A stretch of 15,173 nt of DNA from Desulfuromonadales bacterium (lineage in GTDB: Bacteria; Desulfobacterota; Desulfuromonadia; Desulfuromonadales; UBA2294), in NCBI GenBank assembly GCA_014859615.1, contig JACUTX010000047.1, positions 1 to 15,173 of the forward strand, read 5' to 3'. Made by a program: the position numbers and the translations under genes. Under the pieces are notes generated by a model. The model was given only the letters and a program-made list of their open reading frames with translations, did no database searches and was not told the DNA's origin. Of the stretch, positions 7,604 through 14,512 are shown in pieces; positions within the stretch are counted from its first letter, which is position 1; every line of letters begins with the position of its first letter.

Positions 7604-8704
7604 TTAAAACCCCGCATGTTCACGAATAGCAGCAATCACCAAGGAGACAATACCAAACGCAAGAGCACTCCCGGCAAACATCAGTGCCGTAAAGGAGAGT
7701 CGACGCGGCCAGATCGACTCTTCAGGCAAGGTCGGGGGAGAAAAAGCGACCAGATAACGACTCTTGCCCTCGGCCCGTATCCGGGCGGCTTCCAGCGATG
7801 CCAGTGCCGACAGATAGCGATTTTCGGCAAATTCCCGATCCACCACAAGGCCCTCATAATCGGAGATGATATCATTGAGAATCTGATGATCGGCACCAAC
7901 GATCCGGGCTTTTTCTGATTTGATCTGCCCTTCCAGGGCCGCGATACGCGCCTTGAGCGCCGTTACCTGGCTGCTGTTGTCGCGCATGTACGAACGTGCC
8001 TCTGCCATCTGCGTTCGCGCCTTGACCGCCTCACTCTCCAATTCAGAAATCAGAGCGACCACTGTTCCGACTGCAGCTTCAGGATTGAGGAGATCACTCT
8101 TCTGCCGAAACAGCTTGAGAGCCTTGCGCGCTTCAGAGACGCGTTGTTCCGCCTTCGCCAATTCGATTCGGGCCTGTTCAAGCGCATCGTGCAAGGCTCG
8201 ATCCCGTAACTGATTCACCAGCTGCTCACTTAAATCGAGAATCGTCTGTCCCAGGTCGCGAGCCATCACCTGGGTATAGGCGCGCGTGCGCAGCGTTACA
8301 ATCCCGGTAACCGGATCAAACATCACCTGCACAACTTTGCGATAGTAATCATAAAACTCTTCAGTACTCGCCCCCGCTGTCAGTCGGCTGAAGAGATCGG
8401 CTTCGCGCGATTGATAATGCGCGCGAAGCTGCAGACGTTCATCGAGTGTGTTGAGCAGCCCCACGGAGTGGATATACTCTTTCACCACGTAAGCGTCCGC
8501 CGTAGTTGAACCTGCGGCTTGTCCAAACAGATTCAAAAGATCAGAACCACCACCGCCTCCGCCTTCAGGACCTCTGATCGAAAATCGCGTCTCCGATACA
8601 TACATGTCCGAAGCCCAGAATGCATAATAGAAGGCAACCAACAGAGTCGGCAACAAAACGAACAGTGCAAATTTATTTCTTAGAGATAGCTTTATATTCA
8701 GCAA
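7604..8704 (-). CDS. kpsE: Capsule polysaccharide export inner-membrane protein, KpsE/CtrB/BexC-like
   Basis: This 366-residue protein has the layout of the PCP-3 family partners of KpsMT: a short cytoplasmic N-terminus, TM segment about 13-33, a periplasmic region and a C-terminal TM about 337-358 ending in a short basic tail. The ETRFSIRG stretch just after TM1 is family-like and runs into a six-glycine tract (GPEGGGGGG) before SDLLNLFG. Residues about 175-265 are long helices with coiled-coil character. The start is TTG at 8704-8702: CAGGG lies 7 nt upstream, and no in-frame ATG occurs before the middle of the periplasmic part (WASDMY, after TM1). It lies 12 nt after kpsT and 1 nt before the kpsD-like gene. 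Role: links the inner-membrane exporter to the outer-membrane protein across the periplasm. Confidence 0.88.
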   Translation of the reverse strand: MLNIKLSLRNKFALFVLLPTLLVAFYYAFWASDMYVSETRFSIRGPEGGGGGGSDLLNLFGQAAGSTTADAYVVKEYIHSVGLLNTLDERLQLRAHYQSREADLFSRLTAGASTEEFYDYYRKVVQVMFDPVTGIVTLRTRAYTQVMARDLGQTILDLSEQLVNQLRDRALHDALEQARIELAKAEQRVSEARKALKLFRQKSDLLNPEAAVGTVVALISELESEAVKARTQMAEARSYMRDNSSQVTALKARIAALEGQIKSEKARIVGADHQILNDIISDYEGLVVDREFAENRYLSALASLEAARIRAEGKSRYLVAFSPPTLPEESIWPRRLSFTALMFAGSALAFGIVSLVIAAIREHAGF

Positions 8705-8711
8705 GTCAGAA

Positions 8712-8716
8712 CCCTG
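8712..8716 (-). promoter_or_regulatory. Ribosome binding site CAGGG deciding the TTG start of the kpsE-like gene
   Basis: The minus strand shows CAGGG directly after the kpsT stop codon, 7 nt before TTG 8704. The TM1 segment begins about 12 residues later, so a later start would remove the membrane anchor. Confidence 0.6.
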
Positions 8717-9364
8717 TCATTGATTTTCATAGTGGGTAATCGCACTTTCAACATCAGGAAAAAAGAGGAGCTGACCCTGCTCAAGGACGGCAGCAACGTC
8801 GCAATGCGAGCGGATTGTGTTTGAGTTATGTGATACCACCAACAACGAAGAACGCTCCTTGCGCCGATCAAACTCCGCTTTGCTCTTTTTTTGAAATCTG
8901 GCGTCCCCCACGGCGGTCACTTCATCGATGAGGTAATAATCGAAGTCGATCGCCATACTCAGACCAAACGCTAACTTCGCTTTCATCCCGGAAGAGTAGG
9001 TATTAACCGGCATCTCCATATAGTCGCCCAGTTCTGAAAAATCTTCAACAAAAGCTGTAACCTCAGCGATGTCGGCAGCATAGATCCGGCAGATAAAACG
9101 CAAATTCTCCCGCCCGGTGAGACTCCCGTGGAAGCCGCCGGAAAATCCGATAAGCCAGGAGACGCTGGCTCTGCGCAATACCTCGCCGCTGGTCGGTAGC
9201 TCCGCACCGCTGATCATCCGCAGCAGAGTCGATTTCCCCGCACCATTACAACCGAGTATGCCGAAATTGCACCTCGGCGGAAAAACGATGCTGATATCAT
9301 CCAGAACCGTCTTCGCCCCTTTGGGCGTCCGATACTGTTTACAGATGTTGCGCAGCTCAATCAT
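8717..9364 (-). CDS. kpsT: Capsule polysaccharide ABC transporter, ATP-binding protein
   Basis: This 215-residue ATPase energises export of the lipid-linked capsule glycan across the inner membrane with KpsM. Walker A is GCNGAGKS (residues 38-45). The ABC signature is the KpsT-type variant YSSGMKAKLAFGLSMAID (123-140). Walker B is DYYLIDE (142-148), followed by a D-loop region and the switch histidine in VVSHN. Length is normal for KpsT (about 220). It has no C-terminal carbohydrate-binding extension of the kind found in Wzt proteins that read a terminal sugar mark, so it belongs to the KpsT/CtrD/BexA group. The start ATG overlaps the kpsM stop as ATGA (9364-9361), showing translational coupling. 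Confidence 0.95.
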   Translation of the reverse strand: MIELRNICKQYRTPKGAKTVLDDISIVFPPRCNFGILGCNGAGKSTLLRMISGAELPTSGEVLRRASVSWLIGFSGGFHGSLTGRENLRFICRIYAADIAEVTAFVEDFSELGDYMEMPVNTYSSGMKAKLAFGLSMAIDFDYYLIDEVTAVGDARFQKKSKAEFDRRKERSSLLVVSHNSNTIRSHCDVAAVLEQGQLLFFPDVESAITHYENQ

Positions 9365-10161
9365 GACTCTTCATTCAGAAATTTACGGGCAAAGCGTTCC
9401 AGCAACAAACCAAAAGAAAGAAGCAAAAGGATAAAACCGAATACATACGGCATAGAAACAAAACGGCTCTCGTACCCTTCAGACAAGCCAAATCGCATGA
9501 GTTCAATAAGATGCGACAGAGGATTATAAAATAAAATTTCCCGAACATAGACCGGCGCAAATTCCACCGAGAAAAAAAGACCCGAAGTAAAAAAAAGTAT
9601 ACGCATCAGCATCGGGACAACGACACGTGTGGTCGGCCACATCAGATTAATAGCTGAGGCGATCGCGCCGGCTCCGAAACCGAGAGCCAGAGCCAGAACC
9701 AGAGACATCAACATCGAAGCCGGATCAGAGGGTGCAATTTCATAACCGCCAAAACTGGCGACTGAAAGGAGAAACAAAAAGACACAACTGTACATAGCAC
9801 CGTGCAACAGTCCCCGTGCGACAAGAATATCGATCGGGAAGACCTGAGGATAGGCGAGCAGGGCCCGATTACCACTCACCCCGTTCATAGCACCGTTAAC
9901 CGTTTCGGAAAAGATATACCAGGGGATAAAACCGCCGAAGAGAAAAAGCGGGACCGACAAACCGTGCGGAGGAGAAACGCCTGCCAGTTCGCGAATCCCC
10001 CAGAAAATTCCGATCGTAAAAGAAGCATTTATCAAGGCCCATAGATAACCGAGTTTATGTTTACCGAATAAAGTTTTTGTTTCGCGCAGCATCAGAGCCC
10101 AGATGACGCGTCTTTGTATCCGCAGCGCCATAACAAGGGTGGAAGCTATCTTCCCGTTCAT
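9361..10161 (-). CDS. kpsM: Capsule polysaccharide ABC transporter, permease
   Basis: This 266-residue ABC-2 type membrane protein has about six TM segments (near 36-58, 67-90, 112-136, 148-172, 186-200 and 236-256). The N-terminal signature LRETKTLFGKHKLGYLWALI matches the KpsM/BexB/CtrC family. It forms the inner-membrane channel with KpsT. ATG 10161 lacks a strong Shine-Dalgarno; an in-frame ATG at 10131 (MALRIQRRVIW) aligns well with the start of E. coli KpsM and is a real alternative. It is first in the locus, facing away from the 552-nt intergenic region that must contain its promoter, although I could not pick out a convincing one. Confidence 0.93.
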   Translation of the reverse strand: MNGKIASTLVMALRIQRRVIWALMLRETKTLFGKHKLGYLWALINASFTIGIFWGIRELAGVSPPHGLSVPLFLFGGFIPWYIFSETVNGAMNGVSGNRALLAYPQVFPIDILVARGLLHGAMYSCVFLFLLSVASFGGYEIAPSDPASMLMSLVLALALGFGAGAIASAINLMWPTTRVVVPMLMRILFFTSGLFFSVEFAPVYVREILFYNPLSHLIELMRFGLSEGYESRFVSMPYVFGFILLLLSFGLLLERFARKFLNEES

Positions 10162-10429
10162 GCGAACCGGAACTCTCTATGCAGCAGACTGATTATGAGT
10201 AAACGACTGACCATGTACACCTGTATGATGTCAGTGACTGGTTAAAGCAGATCAGATACCGAGAAGAAAAAATGATGGTTATTCCATCAGGTCGATCGAT
10301 CAGAACAACCTGAATAGATAGATTTAAAACCTATCACTATTGGATTTATATCTCAACAAAATCGTATCTAAATCTCACAGCCACAATGGTCTTTTTTGCA
10401 CCGGCATTTTTGCTCTATTTTGATGTGAT

Positions 10430-10448
10430 TGAGCCTCTTGAAAAAGTC
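10430..10448. repeat. 19-bp dispersed element, copy 2
   Basis: TGAGCCTCTTGAAAAAGTC matches the copy at 4591-4609 in 17 of 19 positions; the two differences break the perfect palindrome seen there. Weaker similarity resumes further on: ATTACGACGTCAATTAC at 10499-10515 against ATTACGTCATTAC after copy 1. The copies might thus be longer related elements with the hairpin segment missing from copy 1. Confidence 0.5.
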
Positions 10449-10487
10449 TTGATCTGACGCGGCGACGAGTTGTCGAGGCAGGTCAAG
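10448..10487. other. Long imperfect hairpin abutting the 19-bp element
   Basis: CTTGATCTG (10448-10456) pairs with CAGGTCAAG (10479-10487) with one G-U type wobble, and an inner CGAC/GTCG stem (10463-10466 with 10472-10475) closes a 5-nt loop. There is no T tract on either side, so it does not look like an intrinsic terminator. Role unknown. Confidence 0.5.
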
Positions 10488-10597
10488 CACGATAAACGAT
10501 TACGACGTCAATTACACGGTCTGTTTTCTCGAATTTTGACGGACTGCTCCCTGTGAAACCTTTTTTGTTCTTTGATAATCAGCAACTGGTAAACGGC

Positions 10598-10627
10598 TTG
10601 CTTTAAAGCAGGGCCTTTTGTTATGAT
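10598..10627 (+). promoter_or_regulatory. Candidate sigma-70 promoter for the ACT-domain gene and def
   Basis: TTGCTT (10598-10603), 18-nt spacer, TATGAT (10622-10627), predicting transcription start near 10634 and a leader of about 80 nt before ATG 10714. It is the best-spaced pair in this stretch and the first downstream genes are correctly oriented. Confidence 0.45.
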
Positions 10628-10700
10628 CCCCCGGTTTTTCTCACGCTGATTTTATCCCCGCTTTCGTGTATGATCATCATGCAGTTATTTCGACCAGCGA

Positions 10701-10706
10701 AAGGAG
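10701..10706 (+). promoter_or_regulatory. Ribosome binding site AAGGAG deciding the start of the ACT-domain gene
   Basis: A strong AAGGAG with 7-nt spacing to ATG 10714. The upstream in-frame ATG at 10666 has no such site and would add 16 residues unlike the family. Confidence 0.85.
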
Positions 10707-10713
10707 TCCCATC

Positions 10714-11253
10714 ATGCAGCATTTTGCTCTGACCATCATCGGACGCGACCGCCCCGGCATCGTCTCGCAAGTGACCGAAGCGCTCTACCGCCTCGGCTGC
10801 AATATAGCCGATTCAAGTTGTTCGATTCTTGGCGGTCAATTTGCCATGATTCTGATTATCGCCCACCCGGAGTTTAAGGATAAGGAGAGTTTTGGCGACG
10901 CGTTTACAGCTCTGGAGGAGTCGGGTCTCTCCGTCTTTTTGCGCACGCTCAAACCCGGGGGTGAAAAACATGCAAAAATTGAGGGTGAAATCTGTATGAT
11001 CTCGGTCTACGGTGCGGACAAGCCCGGGATTGTCTATCGCGTCACCAGAGAACTCGGCGAACGCAATGTCAACATCACCGATCTTAACACCAAACTGATC
11101 GGCAGTGATGAACATCCGGTTTACGTCATGATGATCGAAGCGATCCTGCCGGACGGGATCGATCCCGAAGAGATTGAAGCGGCTATGAATGCCATCAAGA
11201 CAGAGATGAACGTCGATATTTCTCTGCGCATCATCACTCCGGTCGAGTTGTAA
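10714..11253 (+). CDS. Double ACT-domain protein, GcvR-like regulator
   Basis: This 179-residue cytoplasmic protein is made of two ACT domains. The first (about residues 3-75) opens with ALTIIGRDRPGIVSQVTEAL, the second (about 92-168) with ISVYGADKPGIVYRVTREL. The DRPGIV/DKPGIV turn is the classic ligand-binding loop of ACT domains. E. coli GcvR (190 aa), which modulates the glycine cleavage regulator GcvA through protein contact, has the same architecture, so an amino-acid-sensing role by protein-protein contact is likely. No DNA-binding or enzyme domain is present. A gcvR symbol is withheld because no gcvA-like partner or glycine cleavage gene is in view. It is 2 nt upstream of def, so the two are co-transcribed. 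Confidence 0.88.
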   Translation: MQHFALTIIGRDRPGIVSQVTEALYRLGCNIADSSCSILGGQFAMILIIAHPEFKDKESFGDAFTALEESGLSVFLRTLKPGGEKHAKIEGEICMISVYGADKPGIVYRVTRELGERNVNITDLNTKLIGSDEHPVYVMMIEAILPDGIDPEEIEAAMNAIKTEMNVDISLRIITPVEL

Positions 11254-11255
11254 TT

Positions 11256-11759
11256 ATGACTGTGCGTTCCATACTCCTCTACCCCGATCCGATTCTCAAA
11301 CAGCTCTGCAAACCGGCAAAGCGAGACGATCCAAAGATCGACAGTCTGATTCAGGACCTGATCGATACAATGCTTGATGCCGGGCATTCCGTCGGTGTCG
11401 CCGCGCCGCAGATCGGTTCTTTGTCGCGTGTGGTGGTCGTTGATGTCTCCAGCAGCAAGCTCGGGAAAAAGGAAGAGAATCACGGCCTTTTGACTATGGT
11501 CAACCCGGAGATTATCAACAGTCACGGTAAAAAAACGATGCGTGAGGGGTGTATGAGCGTTCCTGACTATACCGGTAACGTCGACAGAGCCGAACAGATT
11601 GTTGTTCAATTTATAGATCGCAGCGGCAAAGAGCAGGTGATCCAGGCGGGCGGGTTTGAAGCGGTCGCTATTCAGCATGAGATCGATCATCTCGACGGCC
11701 TGCTGTTCCTCGATCGGGTCTCAAGCCTGAAAACCGACCTTTTTCGACGCAAAGGGTAA
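11256..11759 (+). CDS. def: Peptide deformylase
   Basis: This 167-residue metalloenzyme removes the N-formyl group from nascent proteins at the ribosome. All three family motifs are present: SVGVAAPQIG (motif 1; first Gly of the usual GxGxAAxQ replaced by Ser), EGCMS (motif 2, metal-binding Cys) and QHEIDHLDG (motif 3, HExxH with the two metal-binding His and catalytic Glu). Length matches type 1B enzymes (about 170). ATG 11256 lies 2 nt after the ACT gene stop with only a weak GAG upstream, so translation is probably coupled. It is closed by the terminator at 11770-11804. No fmt gene follows, unlike the common def-fmt arrangement. Confidence 0.96.
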   Translation: MTVRSILLYPDPILKQLCKPAKRDDPKIDSLIQDLIDTMLDAGHSVGVAAPQIGSLSRVVVVDVSSSKLGKKEENHGLLTMVNPEIINSHGKKTMREGCMSVPDYTGNVDRAEQIVVQFIDRSGKEQVIQAGGFEAVAIQHEIDHLDGLLFLDRVSSLKTDLFRRKG

Positions 11760-11769
11760 CAGTACACCG

Positions 11770-11804
11770 AAAAAAAGCCCCGCCAGATTGGCGGGGCTTT
11801 TTTC
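11770..11804. terminator. Strong bidirectional intrinsic terminator after def
   Basis: AAAAAAGCCCCGCC (11771-11784), 5-nt loop AGATT, then the perfect complement ending in six T (11790-11803). The A tract on the left gives a T tract for the minus strand, so it can also end transcription of the convergent gene at 11826-12458. Confidence 0.95.
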
Positions 11805-11825
11805 ATTGCAAAGATAAGGGATCGC

Positions 11826-12458
11826 TCACTGCGCCTTTAATTCGGCTGTCGATCTTTTTCCGCTCCGGACCAGTTGAACAAATTTGAGCGTGCCGAGAAT
11901 AGCGACGATCGTAAAGAAAAAACCCCGAAACTGCTCTGGCTCTTTCCCCTGACTGAGCAGAATCACATCTTCGCTGACCGGTAGATTCAGTTCACGGGCA
12001 AGACCGAGCAGTTTATCGCGATTACCGGACTCAATCAGTCCACCGATCAACATTCCGGTCACCTCTCGCCGGCCAAAAAAGAGGTCGTGATTCTCTTTAC
12101 GAAACGCATCACGCTCCGCCAGAGTATCAAACGAGAAACCGTCCGTTTGCAGCAGTTCGATAATCTGCGGATCACGCGTTTCGACAATCAGGCGAATCTC
12201 GGCATCCGGATCCTGACTGCTGCGAACCGGGACCAGAAACGCTTCAAGCTCGATCGATCCGGTTGTCGATATCGCCTGCTCAAGGTTCCAGTAGCCGTCC
12301 TTGACCGTCAACCACTCACGGGGCGCAGGCGACTGCTCCAATTCGGAGATACTCACCACCGCCGGCTCTGGGTTGTTGAAAAACAGCCGCAGGTCGGTCA
12401 CACCGAGAAACAGAAGAACCATGCAGACAGCAAGAATGGTAAAACGAAATCGATTCAT
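11826..12458 (-). CDS. Hypothetical membrane-anchored protein with two predicted TM segments
   Basis: I do not recognise this 210-residue protein. It has an N-terminal TM segment or uncleaved signal anchor (about residues 6-22), about 150 residues that are probably periplasmic, a second TM segment (about 178-194, FFFTIVAILGTLKFVQLV) and a basic C-terminal tail (RSGKRST). The middle part includes EIRLIVETRDPQIIELLQ and a GRREVTGMLIGGL stretch. No catalytic motif or cysteine pair is evident. ATG 12458 has only a weak GGA upstream. It starts 36 nt after the actP terminator on the same strand, so it is probably expressed separately or by readthrough. It ends 22 nt from the def terminator. It may be conserved next to acetate permease genes in relatives, but I cannot show that here. 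Confidence 0.75.
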   Translation of the reverse strand: MNRFRFTILAVCMVLLFLGVTDLRLFFNNPEPAVVSISELEQSPAPREWLTVKDGYWNLEQAISTTGSIELEAFLVPVRSSQDPDAEIRLIVETRDPQIIELLQTDGFSFDTLAERDAFRKENHDLFFGRREVTGMLIGGLIESGNRDKLLGLARELNLPVSEDVILLSQGKEPEQFRGFFFTIVAILGTLKFVQLVRSGKRSTAELKAQ

Positions 12459-12493
12459 TATTAGGATTCCAGGATCGTTAGAATTAAAATGTT

Positions 12494-12524
12494 AAAAAAG
12501 GGGCCGCCAAATCTGGCGGCCCCC
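12494..12524 (-). terminator. Intrinsic terminator after actP
   Basis: On the minus strand, GGGGCCGCC (complement of 12515-12523) pairs with GGCGGCCCC (complement of 12500-12508) around a 6-nt loop, followed by TTTTTT (complement of 12494-12499). It is a classic rho-independent terminator 35 nt after the actP stop. Confidence 0.92.
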
Positions 12525-12558
12525 ACGTTATGGCAAAGCGGTTAGAAAGTCAAGCGGC

Positions 12559-14499
12559 TCAGGCTTCAGCCCCTTCACGGATATAATCAGGTTGTTTTTT
12601 GGTCAGCAGCGAAACGATAACCAGCGCCAGAAAACTGGCCGGGATTGAGATCAGAGCCGGGCTGTTGATGCTGATCGGAGCATCCGACGGCAACAGGCCG
12701 TAGCGGATGTACATATCCGGGGAGAGGAGTATCAGGCCAAGAGCCGTCACCAAGCCGACCAGAATCGAGGCGGAGACGCCCTGAGCGGTGGTCCGCTCCC
12801 AGAACAGAACCATCAGAATTGCTGGCAGATTCGCTGATGCGGCGACGGCAAACGCCCAACCGACCAGAAAAGAGACATTCATCCCCTCAAAGATAATGCC
12901 GAGATAGATAGCGATCCCGCCGACGGCCACGGCAGAAAGTTTACCGGCACGAACCTTCCCTGTATCGGACATCTTCATCCCGAGGAATTTATCCATCAGG
13001 TCATGCGCAACCGCGCCCGACGAGGCGACGATCAGACCGGAAACCGTGCCGAGGACCGTCGCAAAGGCGATTGAGGAGATGATAGCAAACAACACAACCC
13101 CGAAGGAGAGCGCCAGAAGCGGTGCACTCATGTTGTTGTCAGTGAGATTGATGACGCCACTGGTCATGGCGCCGATCCCGAGAAACAGGGTCATGACATA
13201 AAATGAACCGATCGCGGCGATCGCGACAATGGTCGACTTACGCGCAGCCGCCTGACTCGGTACGGTGTAGTAACGGATCAGGATATGCGGCAACGCTGCT
13301 GTGCCGCAGAAAAGAGCGAGCATCAGCGAAATGAAGTTGAATTTTTCCGTGGCGGTGGCGTTGTCGACCTTGAACTTCAGGCCGGGACGGAGCAGACGGC
13401 TTCCAGGGGTCGGCTTCTGGTAATAGATGACTGCATTATCGGATCCGTCGATTAGATATTTTTTTCCCCACAGTATAACCGTGCTGTTCTGAATGGCCGA
13501 AAGATAACCGAGCGGACCGACAGCTCCGGTCTCGGCAACATCCTGACCATTGACCCTTAGCTCCGTGATATGTCCGACGGCGAAGAATTTCCCCTCTTCC
13601 TTGGTCGCACCGTTGAACAGTTTGGTTCCGTCGGCCAGAGTCTTAACGAACAGAGTCTCCTCGAGAAGCAGTCCTGCATCCATCTCTTTAATTTTCCAGA
13701 CCGATTCAATACCGTCATTAATCAGTTTGACAAAACCGGCTTCGCCGTAGACCGAGCTCTGCCAGTCGGCAGCGGCAGTATAGGCAGGATCAGCAACCGA
13801 CAAAGAGCCATCGGCAGCAACTGTTGCCGAAAGGGTCTGAAAAGCATGATAATCCTTGGTTCCCCCCTGATCCGGAGAAGTACTCAGGCCACGGAAGAGG
13901 ACACCGCCGACAACGATCGTCGTAAAGATCAGCAACAGGGAACCTTTAAAAAACTGAACATAAGTCGTTGAGGCCATACCGGCAGTCGCAACAATGATCG
14001 TAACCACAACCCCGACGATACAGACACCGACCCAGTGGGGCAGACCGAGCAACGGCTGAACCAGAACACCGGCACCGACCATCTGCGGGATCAGGTAAAA
14101 AACCGAGATAACCAGAGTCGAGATGGCAGCCATCAGCTGAATACTCTTTGAATTGAACTTCGAATCGAGAGCATCGGTGAAGGTGAATTTGCCGAGGCGC
14201 TTCATCGGTTCAGCAACCAGAAACAGGGCGACCATCCACCCGGCGAGGTAACCGATAGCATACATCCAGCCATCGTAGCCCGAGGTCGCGATCATGCCGC
14301 AAATTCCGAGAAAAGAGGCGGCAGAGAGGTAATCGCCGGCGAAAGCAATACCGTTGACAGCCCAGTGGATATTGCCGCCAGCCGCGTAGTAGGCATCGGC
14401 GGAGGTGGTACGCCGGGCGAGGTAGAAAGAGAGCCCGAGCACAAAGACAACAAAGAGAAAAAAGAGGGTGATCGCCAGTGGAGATTGAGTATAAACCAT
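12559..14499 (-). CDS. actP: Sodium:solute symporter, acetate permease (ActP) type, with large inserted loop
   Basis: This 646-residue inner-membrane transporter of the SSS family most likely takes up acetate or a related short monocarboxylate with Na+. N-terminal signatures are ADAYYAAGG (34-42) and AFAGDYLSAASFLG (52-65); the later block FCGTAALPHILIRYYTV (397-413) is typical of ActP (FGTAGLPHILMRFFTV in E. coli). More than ten hydrophobic segments are visible. E. coli ActP is 549 residues; the excess lies between about 205 and 385, a polar stretch between two TM segments that should face one aqueous side as an extra domain. ATG 14499 is preceded by AAGGGGGG about 7 nt upstream, overlapping the stop of the DUF485 gene. 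It is followed by a strong terminator. Substrate identity is inferred from family resemblance. Confidence 0.88.
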   Translation of the reverse strand: MVYTQSPLAITLFFLFVVFVLGLSFYLARRTTSADAYYAAGGNIHWAVNGIAFAGDYLSAASFLGICGMIATSGYDGWMYAIGYLAGWMVALFLVAEPMKRLGKFTFTDALDSKFNSKSIQLMAAISTLVISVFYLIPQMVGAGVLVQPLLGLPHWVGVCIVGVVVTIIVATAGMASTTYVQFFKGSLLLIFTTIVVGGVLFRGLSTSPDQGGTKDYHAFQTLSATVAADGSLSVADPAYTAAADWQSSVYGEAGFVKLINDGIESVWKIKEMDAGLLLEETLFVKTLADGTKLFNGATKEEGKFFAVGHITELRVNGQDVAETGAVGPLGYLSAIQNSTVILWGKKYLIDGSDNAVIYYQKPTPGSRLLRPGLKFKVDNATATEKFNFISLMLALFCGTAALPHILIRYYTVPSQAAARKSTIVAIAAIGSFYVMTLFLGIGAMTSGVINLTDNNMSAPLLALSFGVVLFAIISSIAFATVLGTVSGLIVASSGAVAHDLMDKFLGMKMSDTGKVRAGKLSAVAVGGIAIYLGIIFEGMNVSFLVGWAFAVAASANLPAILMVLFWERTTAQGVSASILVGLVTALGLILLSPDMYIRYGLLPSDAPISINSPALISIPASFLALVIVSLLTKKQPDYIREGAEA

Positions 14500-14512
14500 G
14501 AGTGTTCCCCCC

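Larger units (their letters stand above)
10162..10713. other. 552-nt divergent intergenic region between kpsM and the ACT-domain gene
   Basis: No supportable ORF on either strand. It contains a 19-bp element shared with the wecB-wecC gap (10430-10448), an abutting long imperfect hairpin (10448-10487), an inverted repeat ACTGAC/GTCAGT with 18-nt spacing (10205-10234) and a plausible plus-strand promoter (10598-10627). The kpsM side (10162-10400) is AT-rich, but no confident minus-strand -35/-10 pair stood out. No RfaH ops/JUMPstart element was found upstream of kpsM. Confidence 0.7.

Noticed and set aside
7603..7635. Longer kpsD-like start (TTG 7635 or ATG 7617) overlapping the kpsE-like gene
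   Set aside because: It would put 5-11 extra residues before a well-formed signal peptide and has no Shine-Dalgarno; ATG 7602 fits better.
10205..10234. Inverted repeat ACTGAC/GTCAGT with 18-nt spacing as a kpsM operator
   Set aside because: The 6-bp arms are too short to distinguish from chance in 550 nt, and no promoter could be placed beside it.
10666..10713. Upstream ATG start for the ACT-domain protein
   Set aside because: AAGGAG sits 7 nt before ATG 10714, and the extra 16 residues do not resemble the family.
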